Below are positions 48,443 to 57,198 of a stretch of DNA of 64,000 bases, piece after piece. The position numbers were made by a program, and so were the translations under genes. Under the pieces are notes generated by a model. It was not told the origin of the DNA. It made no database searches and saw only the letters and a program-made list of their open reading frames with translations. Source of the DNA: Microbacterium oxydans (GTDB taxonomy: Bacteria > Actinomycetota > Actinomycetes > Actinomycetales > Microbacteriaceae); assembly GCF_006540085.1 (NCBI RefSeq), contig NZ_BJOG01000001.1, positions 930,001-994,000 of the forward strand, in the 5' to 3' direction. Each line of letters starts with the position of its first letter. Position 1 is the first letter of the stretch.

Positions 48443-49405
48443 TCACACCTTCAGGTCGGCGGGGGTGAGGGGGCGGGCGTCGAGGGGGTCGAACGACGAG
48501 GAGCTGCTGACGGGGAGGAGCAGGAGCACCGATCCGGAGTCGAGCGGATCCACGGGGGCGAGCGATCGCAGGAGGGCCGCGTCGTCGACTCCGGCCTCGC
48601 GAAGGGCACCGACCTCGTGCGGGTTCAGGTCGACAGGCATCGGTCCGTTGCCCAGGTCGGTGCCGTAGAACACGGTGCCGCCCGCGGCGTGGAACCGGCG
48701 CACGTTGTCGATCGCGGTCGCACGCTCGGGGTCGTCGTGGATCGCGAGCGTCGAGATCCACGAGGCGGAGGCCGCCTGACGCACGATCTCGTCATCGTCG
48801 AGGCGCTCCGTGAACGGGGCGTGGGCGAGCCCGGCTGCGCCGAGAGCGACCACCCGCTGCGCTTCACCCGCACCTTCGGCGTGCGCGACGACGGGGAGGT
48901 CGTGGTCGGCCGCGACCCGGACGATCGCGCGGAACAGCTCGTCGGTGAAGACCGGCCCTGCGCCGCTGTTGCTGGTGACCTTGATGCAGGTGGCACCCGC
49001 ATCCGCCATACCGGAGACCGTGGCTGCGGCAGAGTCCGCGTCCGTGATCTCGCGGACCGATCCCTCCGGCGCCCAGTCCCGGTCGGAGGGGTAGCCACCA
49101 GGAGCGGTCAGGAACGCCCCGGCGAAGTCGATCTCGACGTGGCGCCGGGCGGTGGGCGTGAGCTGACGCAGCACCTCGGGGTTTCCGCCGAGGTCGACCA
49201 CGCGGCCGAGGCGAGACCCTGCCAGCAGAGTGTGGTCCACCAGCTGCAGGTGCACGTGGTGGTCGGTGAATCCGCCCGTGATGACACCTCCGATGCGGGG
49301 GAGTCCGGGGGCGGGGCGCTCATCACGTAGGCGCACACGCCCGTCGACGAGCTCGACGACGCCCTCGCGCCACGCGCTCCCGTCGAAGAACGTCGCAGCG
49401 TGCAT
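48443..49405 (-). CDS. amidohydrolase-superfamily protein, probable kynurenine formamidase substitute
   Basis: The 320-residue protein has the metal-dependent amidohydrolase fold: HxH motif in FTDHHVHLQ, then IKVTSNSG, VVAHAEG, and the Asp in YGTDLGNGP near the end. It lies exactly between tryptophan dioxygenase and kynureninase, with start and stop overlapping or abutting its neighbours, where N-formylkynurenine must be hydrolysed. A KynB or Afmid-type formamidase is not seen nearby, so this enzyme most likely does that step. The inference is from position; the substrate is not proven. Confidence 0.8.
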   Translation of the reverse strand: MHAATFFDGSAWREGVVELVDGRVRLRDERPAPGLPRIGGVITGGFTDHHVHLQLVDHTLLAGSRLGRVVDLGGNPEVLRQLTPTARRHVEIDFAGAFLTAPGGYPSDRDWAPEGSVREITDADSAAATVSGMADAGATCIKVTSNSGAGPVFTDELFRAIVRVAADHDLPVVAHAEGAGEAQRVVALGAAGLAHAPFTERLDDDEIVRQAASASWISTLAIHDDPERATAIDNVRRFHAAGGTVFYGTDLGNGPMPVDLNPHEVGALREAGVDDAALLRSLAPVDPLDSGSVLLLLPVSSSSSFDPLDARPLTPADLKV

Positions 49406-50256
49406 CAGCTGCCGATCTCCGTGCGCACGGTGTAGAGCTCGGGGAAGAACGTCAGATCCAGGGCGCGCTGCAGGAAGCCGACGCCGCTGGAGCCGCCGGT
49501 GCCGACCTTCATGCCGATCGTGCGAGCGACGGTCTTGAGGTGTCGGAACCGCCAGAACTGGAAGTTGTCCTCGAGGTCGACCAGGTCTTCGCAGGCCTCG
49601 TACAGATCCCAGTAACGGCTCGGGTCCTGATAGATCTCGCGGATCGCCGGCACCAGTGCCGGTGTCTCCCGATAGGGCTCCCGCACGTCACGCTCGAGGA
49701 TCTCCGTCGGAACCGGCAGCCCGCGGCGGGCGGCGAAGCGCAGGAACTCGTCGTACAGCGTCGGCTTCTCCCACTCGGCGGTGAGCAGCGCGAGGTTGGC
49801 CGGGTGGTCGGCGAACACACTCAGCATCTTCGCGTTCTTGTTGCCGAGGGCGAACTCCACGGCGCGGTACTGCACGGACTGGAATCCGGAGGAGTTGCCG
49901 AGCGCCCCACGGAACTGCGCGTACTCGGTGGGCGTCAGCGTCGCGAGCACCGACCACTGCTGCGTCATCACGTCCTGGATGCGTTTCACGCGGGCGATGC
50001 GCTTCAGAGCTTCGCGCAGGTCGTCCCTGGCCAGCAGCTGACGCGCGGACGACAGCTCGTGCAGCAGCTGCTTGAGCCACAGCTCCGTGGTCTGGTGCTG
50101 GATGATGAACAGCATCTCGTCGTGGTGTTCGGGTTCGCTCACCGGGTGCTGCGCGGTGAGCAGCTGGTCGAGTGCCAGGTACGAGCCGTACGTCATGCGC
50201 CCAGACAGGTCGGTGACGATGCCGGATTCGAGGGCGCGTTCGTTCTCGGTGTGCAT
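49405..50256 (-). CDS. kynA: tryptophan 2,3-dioxygenase
   Basis: The 283-residue heme enzyme opens the indole ring of tryptophan to N-formylkynurenine. Family parts are TYGSYLALDQLLTAQHP, HDEMLFIIQHQTTELWLKQLLHEL (with the heme His region), GNSSGFQSVQYR, and EDNFQFWRFRHLKTVART. The start ATG 50256 gives MHTENERALESG. It is the first gene of the kynurenine operon. The neighbouring 60 bases upstream hold the promoter, though I could not fix its elements. Confidence 0.95.
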   Translation of the reverse strand: MHTENERALESGIVTDLSGRMTYGSYLALDQLLTAQHPVSEPEHHDEMLFIIQHQTTELWLKQLLHELSSARQLLARDDLREALKRIARVKRIQDVMTQQWSVLATLTPTEYAQFRGALGNSSGFQSVQYRAVEFALGNKNAKMLSVFADHPANLALLTAEWEKPTLYDEFLRFAARRGLPVPTEILERDVREPYRETPALVPAIREIYQDPSRYWDLYEACEDLVDLEDNFQFWRFRHLKTVARTIGMKVGTGGSSGVGFLQRALDLTFFPELYTVRTEIGS

Positions 50257-50317
50257 CTGCCGAACATATCACTTTCGTGGCGAGCGTCACAGGAGTGTTA
50301 TGTCATGCCTCCGGGAT

Positions 50318-52033
50318 TCAGAGCGCGGGAGTGCGGGGCGGCGGCGTGCGCCGTGTGCCCGGTCGGCCGAGAGCCTCGAATGCCGCGGCGAAGCGCAGCA
50401 GCCTCGTGTCGTCGTAGGCCCGTCCCGCGAACGTCAGCCCGATCGGCATGCCGATGTCGCCCATCAGCCCCATCGGCACCGTGACCGTCGGGATGCCGAG
50501 GTGGCGTATCGCGAGGTTGCCGTTCGCGATCCACACGCCGTTGCGCCACCCGAGGTCGGCCGATTCCGGGTTCACGTCCATGTCAGCCGGGCCCACATCC
50601 GCGACCGCGGGGAAGACGACGGCATCGAGCCGCAGCACGTCCATCCAGACTTCGAGGTCGCGGCGACGCGTCTCCTCCAGGCCGCGCAGACCGCTTTCGA
50701 GCTCGGGCATGTCCGCGATCCCGACGCCGGGGTTGTCGCGCACCCAACCGGGGTACTCGGCGATGTCGTCGTCGAAGCCCGTGTAGCGGTCGGGGAGTGC
50801 GCCGTCCGGATGCGGGAAGATCGTCGCCCCGTCGATCTCGGTGAGCGAGTGCAGGGCCGGATCGCCGTTCGCCCGGAGGAAGTCCTCCCACGCCCATGCC
50901 GAGAGGTCGACGATCTCGCGGTGCAGGTATTCGGGTGACACGAGGCCGCGGGTGGCGATGGTGTGCGCGCCCGGTCGGTCGCCCTCGTAATTCGAGACGA
51001 CGGGGAAGTCCACCTCGACCACGGTCGCTCCCGCGGCGGTGAGATCGTGGCGCGCCGCCCCCCAGCATTCGATGATGCTCGCCCGTGTCTCGATGCGCCG
51101 GCCCGTCGGGCCGCCGACTCCGGGATTCTCGGCACTGCCGGCATCCGGGTCGGCGTTGATGTACATCCGGGGGATGCCGATGCGGGCGCCGACGAGGGGG
51201 AGGGCGGATTCCGTCGCGAGCGCCGGATACGACTCCGGCCGGAGGGAGGATGCGGCGGGCAGCTGCACCCACGGCTGCGCGCGCCAGAAGTCGCCACGGA
51301 CCTCCGCATCGTCGGCCACGATCACGTCGAGCACCTCGAGGAGGTCCGCCATGGTGCGGGTGTGCGGCACCACGACGTCCATGGTCGGCACGAGAGGCCA
51401 ATTGCCGCGGGTCGAGATCACCCCGCGGGAGGGTGTGTAGGCGCACAGCGCATTGTTGGTGGCCGGCCCGCGTCCGCTCGACCAGGTCTCCTCGCCGAGT
51501 CCGAAGGCCGCGAAGCTCGCCGCCGTCGCCGTGCCTGATCCGTTCGACGACCCCGAGGCGAAGGGGGCCGTGAGGAAGGCGGCGTTGTAGGGGCTCTCGG
51601 CTCGGCCGTAGACACCGCGCTGCATGCCGCCGTTCGCCATCGGGGGCATGTTCGTCAGCCCGAGGCAGATCGCTCCCCCCGCGCGCAGCCGTTCGATCGT
51701 GAAGGCGTCGCGCTGAGCGACGAGCTGTGCGAATGCCGGGCTCCCTGCGGCGGCCGTGAGCCCGCGCACGAGGTAGCTGTCCTTCGCGGTGTACGGGATG
51801 CCGTCGAGGGGACCGCGAGCCTCGCCCCTGGCGCGGCGTGCGTCAGAGGCCGCGGCCTCGTCCCGTGCATCCGCGTTCGCGACGACGACCGCGTTCAGGG
51901 CGGTCTCGGTGGCGGGGGCGTCGTACGCGGCGATGCGTGCGAGATACGCGTCGACCAGCGCGACGGCCGTCGTCTCCCCTGTCTCGAGGGCGCGGCGCAG
52001 GTCGGCGATGGACGCCTCGACCACGTCGACCAT
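50318..52033 (-). CDS. amidase-signature family enzyme
   Basis: The 571-residue protein has the amidase signature: catalytic Lys in PLDGIPYTAKDSY, the Ser of the triad in ASGSSNGSGTATAASF, and the downstream SSGRGPATNNA. It hydrolyses an amide or carbamoyl group; the family includes glutamyl-tRNA amidotransferase A and many amidases. The ATG overlaps the stop of agmatine deiminase (TGATG), so it may take N-carbamoylputrescine in place of the usual nitrilase-type enzyme. The C-terminal region (GIPTVTVPMGLMGDIGMPIGLTFAG) is typical of amidases of secondary pathways. Confidence 0.85.
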   Translation of the reverse strand: MVDVVEASIADLRRALETGETTAVALVDAYLARIAAYDAPATETALNAVVVANADARDEAAASDARRARGEARGPLDGIPYTAKDSYLVRGLTAAAGSPAFAQLVAQRDAFTIERLRAGGAICLGLTNMPPMANGGMQRGVYGRAESPYNAAFLTAPFASGSSNGSGTATAASFAAFGLGEETWSSGRGPATNNALCAYTPSRGVISTRGNWPLVPTMDVVVPHTRTMADLLEVLDVIVADDAEVRGDFWRAQPWVQLPAASSLRPESYPALATESALPLVGARIGIPRMYINADPDAGSAENPGVGGPTGRRIETRASIIECWGAARHDLTAAGATVVEVDFPVVSNYEGDRPGAHTIATRGLVSPEYLHREIVDLSAWAWEDFLRANGDPALHSLTEIDGATIFPHPDGALPDRYTGFDDDIAEYPGWVRDNPGVGIADMPELESGLRGLEETRRRDLEVWMDVLRLDAVVFPAVADVGPADMDVNPESADLGWRNGVWIANGNLAIRHLGIPTVTVPMGLMGDIGMPIGLTFAGRAYDDTRLLRFAAAFEALGRPGTRRTPPPRTPAL

Positions 52034-53073
52034 CAGCGGAGTCCGTCGAGCGCCGGCTGCTGCTGGGTGATGCAGTGGATGCCACCGCCGCGGTCGAACA
52101 GCGGACGTGCATCCACCGTGACCACCCGGCGGCCGGGGTAGGCGTCGGCGAGGATCTCGCGTGCTGCGGCATCGGCCTTGTCCTCGCCGAAGCCGCACGC
52201 CACCACGCCGTCGTTCGTGACGAGGTGGTTGACGTAGCTCCAGTCGACGGGACCCTCGTCGTCGCTCAGCATCGACGGAGCGGGCAGCCCGATCACCTCG
52301 AAGCGGCGCCCGGCGGCATCCGTCTGCTCCGAGAGCAGGGCACGCAGCTCGCGGGTGACGGCGTGGTCGGGGTGGTCGGGGTTCTGCTGGTCGTGCAGCA
52401 GCAGTCGCCCGGGGCAGGCGATGGTGGCGACGATGTCGACATGGCCGTTGGTGCCGAAGTCGTCGTAGTCGCGCGTGAGCCCCCGGGGGAGCCAGATCGC
52501 TTTCGTGGCGCCGAGCGTGCGGGACATCTCGGCCTCCACCCGCTGCTTGTCGGCGTAGGGATTGCGGCGGGGGTCGAGCTGCACGGTCTCGGTGAGGAGC
52601 ACAGTGCCCTCTCCGTCGACGTGGATGCCGCCCCCCTCGTTCACCAGGGCGGAGCTCACCAGCTCGGCACCGACGGCGCCGGCCACGATGCGTGCGTGCT
52701 GTGCGGCCTTCCGCCACTCCGCCCATTCCGGGGCGCCCCACCCGTTGAAGATCCAGTCGACCGCTCCGAGGACACCAGGACGCTCGTCGTCGACCACGAA
52801 CGTGGGCCCTGAATCGCGCATCCAGAACTCGTCGACGGGTGCTTCCACGATGTCGATGCCGCTGCTGAGCATGCGCCGCGCCCTGGCGAGCTCGCTCGGG
52901 TCGACCAGCATCGAGACGGGCTCGAACTCGGCGACGGCATGAGCGACAGCGGTCCAGGTGGCATAGCCCTCTTCGCGCGCCGCTGCGGTGTCGCCGAGAG
53001 TCTCTCCCTCCGCGGGGAACGCCATCCACGTGCGCTCATGACGTGCGGTCTCGGTGGGCATGCGCCAGCTCAT
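52033..53073 (-). CDS. aguA: agmatine deiminase
   Basis: The 346-residue guanidino-modifying enzyme converts agmatine to N-carbamoylputrescine and ammonia. Diagnostic parts are WMAFPAEGETLG, EFWMRDSGPTFVVDD, ALVNEGGGIHVDGEG, TNGHVDIVATI, and the catalytic Cys in GGIHCITQQQPA at the C-terminus. It is the first gene of a two-gene operon with the amidase and is divergent from a TetR gene. The pathway makes putrescine or allows agmatine as a nitrogen source. Confidence 0.93.
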   Translation of the reverse strand: MSWRMPTETARHERTWMAFPAEGETLGDTAAAREEGYATWTAVAHAVAEFEPVSMLVDPSELARARRMLSSGIDIVEAPVDEFWMRDSGPTFVVDDERPGVLGAVDWIFNGWGAPEWAEWRKAAQHARIVAGAVGAELVSSALVNEGGGIHVDGEGTVLLTETVQLDPRRNPYADKQRVEAEMSRTLGATKAIWLPRGLTRDYDDFGTNGHVDIVATIACPGRLLLHDQQNPDHPDHAVTRELRALLSEQTDAAGRRFEVIGLPAPSMLSDDEGPVDWSYVNHLVTNDGVVACGFGEDKADAAAREILADAYPGRRVVTVDARPLFDRGGGIHCITQQQPALDGLR

Positions 53074-53103
53074 CGTGGTCTCCTCGTGCGGCCGGTCCGA
53101 CTA

Positions 53104-53140
53104 TTGAACATGCGATCAACAGGTGTTACGGTAACCCCTG
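53104..53140 (+). promoter_or_regulatory. tetR promoter and operator
   Basis: A -35 TTGAAC (53104-53109) and -10 TACGGT (53127-53132) are spaced exactly 17 bases, eight bases before the ATG. TTGAACATGCGATCAA (53104-53119) is an approximate palindrome, and TCAACAGGTG at 53116-53125 is repeated at 53153-53162 inside the gene. The region lies between divergent tetR and aguA and probably holds the operator for both. Confidence 0.6.
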
Positions 53141-53830
53141 ATGAAGACGACGTCAACAGGTGCGACCGCTCGGCGGATGTCGCCGCAGGAGCGCGATCAC
53201 TCGATCCTCGAGGGGGCGCTCGGCCTTGCCCGCGAAAGCGGTCTGGAGAGCCTGACCGTCCGTGCGATCGCCGCCAGAGTGGGTGTCACCCCCGCCCTCG
53301 TCGCGCACTACCGACCGGGGATGGACGCCTTCGTCGCCGACGTCTTCGGATCGATCGTGGCGGCCGAGCGCGAAGAGGTGATCTCCGCCTTCGACGAACG
53401 CCCGTTCCGCGACGCCGCTGAGTTGCGCGGTGGTCTGCTGCGCCTGATCGAGACCCTTCTCGACGCCGACCGCGACGACGTCACCCTCATCTGGGTGCAG
53501 GCGTGGGCGCTCGGTGCCCGCAACGAGGCGCTCGCCGCCCGTGTGCGGCAGGAGATGGACGGATGGCAGAGCGCGCTCGAGGGGATCTTCGCCCGCGCAG
53601 CCGCCGACGGGGCGATCGAAGCGGGTCGCGCCGACACGGCCGCTTGGCTGCTGCTCGCGATGGTCGACGGCATGAACGCGCACTCGCTGGTGAAGTGGGC
53701 CCCACGCGACCGTGCCGACCTCGCCAGGCGCGCACTGTCCGCCGTGCTGGACAGTGCCGCCCCCGATGCCCTCGTCGGTGCTCGATCCTCCGACTCCCGA
53801 CCTGCTGACTCCCGACCTGCTGACTCCTGA
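53141..53830 (+). CDS. TetR-family transcriptional regulator
   Basis: The 229-residue protein has the TetR helix-turn-helix at residues about 15-60 (ILEGALGLARESGLESLTVR, AIAARVGVTPALVAHYRP) and a C-terminal ligand domain with WVQAWALGARNEALAARVRQ like that of the TetR_C_6/BetI group. It is leaderless by promoter position. Its last 12 residues are encoded by a 15-bp tandem repeat that continues past the stop codon. It likely represses aguA-amidase and the decarboxylase. Confidence 0.88.
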   Translation: MKTTSTGATARRMSPQERDHSILEGALGLARESGLESLTVRAIAARVGVTPALVAHYRPGMDAFVADVFGSIVAAEREEVISAFDERPFRDAAELRGGLLRLIETLLDADRDDVTLIWVQAWALGARNEALAARVRQEMDGWQSALEGIFARAAADGAIEAGRADTAAWLLLAMVDGMNAHSLVKWAPRDRADLARRALSAVLDSAAPDALVGARSSDSRPADSRPADS

Positions 53831-53851
53831 CCTGCTGACTCCTGACCTGAT
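53792..53851 (+). repeat. four tandem 15-bp repeats over the tetR stop
   Basis: The unit GACTCCCGACCTGCT is repeated four times without gap (53792, 53807, 53822, 53837), the last two with CT for CC and the final one ending GAT. The repeat length is a multiple of three, so it adds or removes five residues without shifting frame. In the third unit the change CCC-GA to CCT-GA creates the tetR stop. Confidence 0.9.
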
Positions 53852-53870
53852 GACAAGTAAAGGAACGCCC

Positions 53871-55244
53871 ATGGATGCTGTGCGCATGCACGCGGCCTCG
53901 CCCGAATCGACCGCGATCGTCGATGCCGTGCTCGACTACTCGCGTCGCCGCATGCTCGCCGCCGATGTGCCGCTCGACAAGCCGCAGTCCGAGGCCGAGC
54001 TGAACCGCCTCGTCGGGCCGACCATCACGGACGCGGGGTTGGGGGCGGCGCGGGCGCTCAGCGTGTTCGAGCATGTGCTCGCCCCGGCCTGCCTGACGAC
54101 GAGTCATCCGCTGTACCTGTCGTTCATCCCGACGGCGCCGACCATGGCCGCCATCGCCTTCGACCTCGTCGTGTCGGCCTCCGGGCTCTACGGCGGCAGC
54201 TGGCTCGAAGGGGCCGGGGCCGTGCACGCCGAGAACGAGGTGCTGTCGTGGTTGGCCGGCGAGTTCGGGCTCCCCGACACGGCCGGTGGCGTCTTCGTGC
54301 AGGGCGGCACGATCGGGAACCTCTCGGCGCTGGTGGCCGCCCGTGAGGCGGCGAAAGCCCGTCTGGTCGCGGCGGGGAGGGAACTGCCGAGCCGGTGGAA
54401 GATCCTCTGCAGCGTCGAGGCGCACTCCTCGAACAAGTCGGCCGCGCGCGTGATGGATGCCGACGTGCTGCTGGTGCCGGCGGGAGAGAACGGCGTGCTG
54501 CGTGCCGAGGGCGTCCGCGAGGCGCTGGCCGAGCACGGGGACGAGATCTGCGCGGTGGTCGCGACCGGGGGATCGACGAACTTCGGCATCGTCGACGACA
54601 TCGCCGGCATCGCCGCACTCAAGGACGAGTTCGACTTCTGGCTGCACATCGACGGCGCCTACGGCCTCACGGCCATGCTGGCCCCGGAGGCTCGGCACCT
54701 GTTCGCCGGTGTGGAGCGCGCCGACTCGGTCATCGTCGACCCGCACAAGTGGCTGTTCGCTCCGTTCGACTGCTGTGCCCTGATCTACCGCGACCCCGAC
54801 AGCGGACGTCGGGCGCACACGCAGCACGCCGAGTACCTCGACATCCTGACCGACGTCGACGAGTTCAGTCCCTCGGACTATTCGATCCAGCTCACTCGTC
54901 GACCGCGCGGTCTGCCGATGTGGTTCTCGGTCGCGACGTACGGCGTGACGGCATACCGCGAGGCCGTGAGCGCCGGTCTCGCTCTGACCCGGCGGATCGC
55001 CGACGAGATCGCCCGACGCCCCGAACTGAAGCTGGTGCGCGACCCGCAGCTGTCGATCGTGGTGTTCGAGCGCGAAGGATGGGAGCGCGCCGACTACGAC
55101 CGCTGGTCGGCCGCTCTGCTCGACTCGCAGCGTGCCTTCGTGGTGCCCAGCTCCCACGCCGGTCGTCCGAACACGCGCTTCGCGATCCTGAATCCGCTCA
55201 CCACGTTCGAAGACCTCGTCGGCATCCTCGACACCATGAGGTAG
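53871..55244 (+). CDS. group II PLP-dependent amino acid decarboxylase
   Basis: The 457-residue enzyme resembles aromatic-L-amino-acid/glutamate decarboxylases. Visible parts are HPLYLSFIPTAPTMAAIAFDLVV, GVFVQGGTIGNLSALVAAREA, VEAHSSNKSAARVM, LHIDGAYGLTAMLAPE, and the PLP Lys in VDPHKWLFAPFDCCALIYRD near residue 290. AAAGGA lies six bases before ATG 53871. It follows tetR on the same strand and so may be its target. The amine product may be tryptamine, tyramine, GABA or agmatine-like; sequence does not tell. Confidence 0.88.
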   Translation: MDAVRMHAASPESTAIVDAVLDYSRRRMLAADVPLDKPQSEAELNRLVGPTITDAGLGAARALSVFEHVLAPACLTTSHPLYLSFIPTAPTMAAIAFDLVVSASGLYGGSWLEGAGAVHAENEVLSWLAGEFGLPDTAGGVFVQGGTIGNLSALVAAREAAKARLVAAGRELPSRWKILCSVEAHSSNKSAARVMDADVLLVPAGENGVLRAEGVREALAEHGDEICAVVATGGSTNFGIVDDIAGIAALKDEFDFWLHIDGAYGLTAMLAPEARHLFAGVERADSVIVDPHKWLFAPFDCCALIYRDPDSGRRAHTQHAEYLDILTDVDEFSPSDYSIQLTRRPRGLPMWFSVATYGVTAYREAVSAGLALTRRIADEIARRPELKLVRDPQLSIVVFEREGWERADYDRWSAALLDSQRAFVVPSSHAGRPNTRFAILNPLTTFEDLVGILDTMR

Positions 55245-55276
55245 GCGAGGCGGACTCGACCTGCAGCGTGGGCAGG

Positions 55277-55801
55277 TCAGGCGGTGATTCCGGCCAGCAG
55301 ACGGTGCAGGCCGTACTCGAAGGCACGATCGACGTCGCCGCCGAGGCGGAACGCCCCGGACAGCTCCATCTGCAGGAAACCCGTGGCCCACGCCGTGAAG
55401 AAGCGCGCGGCGTCGAGGGCGTCTTCCTGCCCGACCAGGGCGGAGGCGGTGCGGATCAGGGGCGCGGCTGACCGTTCGAGGGCATCGTGCGGGGCCGCGA
55501 TCGTGAACATGAGGCGGAAGCCCTCCGGATGCCGGTGCGCGAAGTCGCGATAGGCGTGCGCGAGCGCACCGATGTCGTCGCCCGCGGCTTCGAGACGTGC
55601 GGTGAGCGCGTCGATCGAGGCTGCGGCGACGGCGGAATGCAGTGCGTCACGGTCTCGCACGCGCTTGTACAGCGAGGGGGCGCGGACCCCCACCCGTTCT
55701 GCGACGGCCTGCATCGTGAGCCCGGAGGGACCGGCGACCTCGAGGATCTCCCGCCCGGCGGCGACGATCTCCTCGGTGGATGTGCGTTCGGGCGTCGGCA
55801 T
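55277..55801 (-). CDS. TetR-family transcriptional regulator
   Basis: The 174-residue protein begins PTPERTSTEEIVAAGREILE and has the TetR helix-turn-helix (GLTMQAVAERVGVRAPSLYKRVRDRD) followed by a short helical ligand domain typical of TetR_C_13 regulators. It diverges from the metallo-hydrolase gene, and the intergenic region has two palindromes, so it most likely represses that gene and itself. Start ATG 55801. Confidence 0.88.
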   Translation of the reverse strand: MPTPERTSTEEIVAAGREILEVAGPSGLTMQAVAERVGVRAPSLYKRVRDRDALHSAVAAASIDALTARLEAAGDDIGALAHAYRDFAHRHPEGFRLMFTIAAPHDALERSAAPLIRTASALVGQEDALDAARFFTAWATGFLQMELSGAFRLGGDVDRAFEYGLHRLLAGITA

Positions 55802-55830
55802 CGATCCTCCTGTGACGGCTGTGGACAGCC

Positions 55831-55873
55831 ATGGCTATTGACATTAGCCATGATAGCTACGTATCGTAGCCAT
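55831..55873 (+). promoter_or_regulatory. TetR operators and promoter of the metallo-hydrolase
   Basis: ATGGCTA/TAGCCAT form a perfect 7-bp inverted repeat (55831-55837 and 55845-55851), and GCTACG/CGTAGC a second one (55856-55861 and 55865-55870). A further TAGCCAT lies at 55867-55873. The -35 TTGACA (55838-55843) sits in the first palindrome and a -10 TATCGT (55862-55867) in the second, with an 18-base spacer, so a bound dimer pair would block the promoter. Confidence 0.75.
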
Positions 55874-55898
55874 CGCAATCATCCCGAGAGGATCAGCC

Positions 55899-56609
55899 AT
55901 GAAGCTCGCACCGCACCTGCACCGACTGGGCAACGACATCGTCGCCTCCTACCTCATCGACCTGCCGGAGGGGATCACCCTGATCGACGCCGGTCTCCCC
56001 GGGCACTGGCACGATCTGCAGCGCGAGCTCTCGACGATCGGGCGCCCCCTGTCCGATATCCGCGGTCTCGTGTTGACGCACGGCGACGGCGACCACATCG
56101 GGTTCGCCGAACGGCTGCGGAAGGAGGTCGGGGCACCGGTGTTCATCCACGAGGCCGACAGCCATCGGGTGCGCACCGGCGAGAAGCCCAAGACCCCCAT
56201 GGGGCCGGCCAAGATCGGACCGACGCTCGGGTTCCTCACGTACGGGCTCCGCAAGAACGCGCTGCGCACGCCACACGTGTCGGTCGTGACCGAGGTGACA
56301 GACGCCGATGTGATCGACCTTCCGGGCGCGCCGGTCGTGCTCGGGATGCCCGGCCATTCGCCGGGGAGCATCGCGGTGCACGTCCCCGCCGTCGACGCGG
56401 TGTTCGTCGGCGATGCTCTGACGACCCGTCACGTACTCACCGGTCGCACCGGCGCCCAACCCGCACCGTTCACCGACGAGCCCGCGGAGGCGCTGGCCTC
56501 GCTCGACCGTCTCGCCGACGTGTCGGCGGCGTGGGTGCTGCCGGGGCACGGAGCGCCCTGGCACGGTTCCCCCTCCGACATCGCCGCAGCGGTCCGCGCT
56601 TCCGCCTGA
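55899..56609 (+). CDS. metallo-beta-lactamase-fold hydrolase
   Basis: The 236-residue protein has the MBL fold marks: TLIDAGLPGHW strand, the metal motif at LTHGDGDHIGFA near residue 65, GMPGHSPGSIAV, VFVGDAL and VLPGHGAPWHG. The usual HxHxDH reads HGDGDH, with Asp for the second His, so metal binding may differ. Substrates of such proteins include lactones, esters and thioesters. It is divergent from a TetR gene that carries two operators, suggesting induction by a small molecule. Confidence 0.85.
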   Translation: MKLAPHLHRLGNDIVASYLIDLPEGITLIDAGLPGHWHDLQRELSTIGRPLSDIRGLVLTHGDGDHIGFAERLRKEVGAPVFIHEADSHRVRTGEKPKTPMGPAKIGPTLGFLTYGLRKNALRTPHVSVVTEVTDADVIDLPGAPVVLGMPGHSPGSIAVHVPAVDAVFVGDALTTRHVLTGRTGAQPAPFTDEPAEALASLDRLADVSAAWVLPGHGAPWHGSPSDIAAAVRASA

Positions 56610-56634
56610 GGCGCCGCGGTCAGGTCGGCGCGGG

Positions 56635-57198
56635 TCAGTGAGCCGCGAGCACCGTCGCGGTGTCACTCATCGTGATCTGCGGCGGGTAGAGACTCATCAC
56701 CTGCAGGGCGGCGGCGTGATTCTCCGCGGTCGAACCGGCACAGGCGTCGGCCGCTATCGTCACGTGTGCGCCCGCGTCGGCGGCGGCCAGCGCGGTCGAG
56801 ATCACGCAGCAGTCGGTCGAGACGCCCGCGAGCACGACGTGCCCGCCGCGTCCGATGATCCGCTCGAGCTCCGGACCCCACTTGCCGAACGTCGGCAGGT
56901 CGATGCTCGAATGCGGCGAGAGCGCCTCGGCGTCGTGGACGAGGGCGAACAGGGGATCGCTCGGCGGCTGGTCGGCGAAGGGCCAGGCGTCGAAGTACGC
57001 ACCCCAGGACGTCGTCCGGTCGGCGGTCGGCATCCAGCGGGTCACGAGCACGCGATCGCCGAACGCGTCGGCCAGGGCGCGGATGCGGGGCATCACCTCG
57101 GGGAAGAACGGCGACCCCCAGGCGGAATCCGGCGCGGCGAAGATGGTCTGCGGATCGATCACCACGAGCCAGGTGTCGGTGGTCGCGGACGCATTCAC
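56635..57198 (-). CDS. isochorismatase-like cysteine hydrolase
   Basis: The 187-residue protein has the isochorismatase fold: catalytic Asp in LVVIDPQTIF, a Lys region FGKWGPELER, and the Cys nucleophile in LAGVSTDCCVIST. Members cleave amides such as nicotinamide, ureidoacrylate or N-carbamoylsarcosine. The start GTG 57198 (MNASATTD) overlaps the permease stop and has GGAGG before it, so permease and hydrolase form an operon. A purine or pyrimidine derivative is therefore a plausible substrate. Confidence 0.88.
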   Translation of the reverse strand: MNASATTDTWLVVIDPQTIFAAPDSAWGSPFFPEVMPRIRALADAFGDRVLVTRWMPTADRTTSWGAYFDAWPFADQPPSDPLFALVHDAEALSPHSSIDLPTFGKWGPELERIIGRGGHVVLAGVSTDCCVISTALAAADAGAHVTIAADACAGSTAENHAAALQVMSLYPPQITMSDTATVLAAH

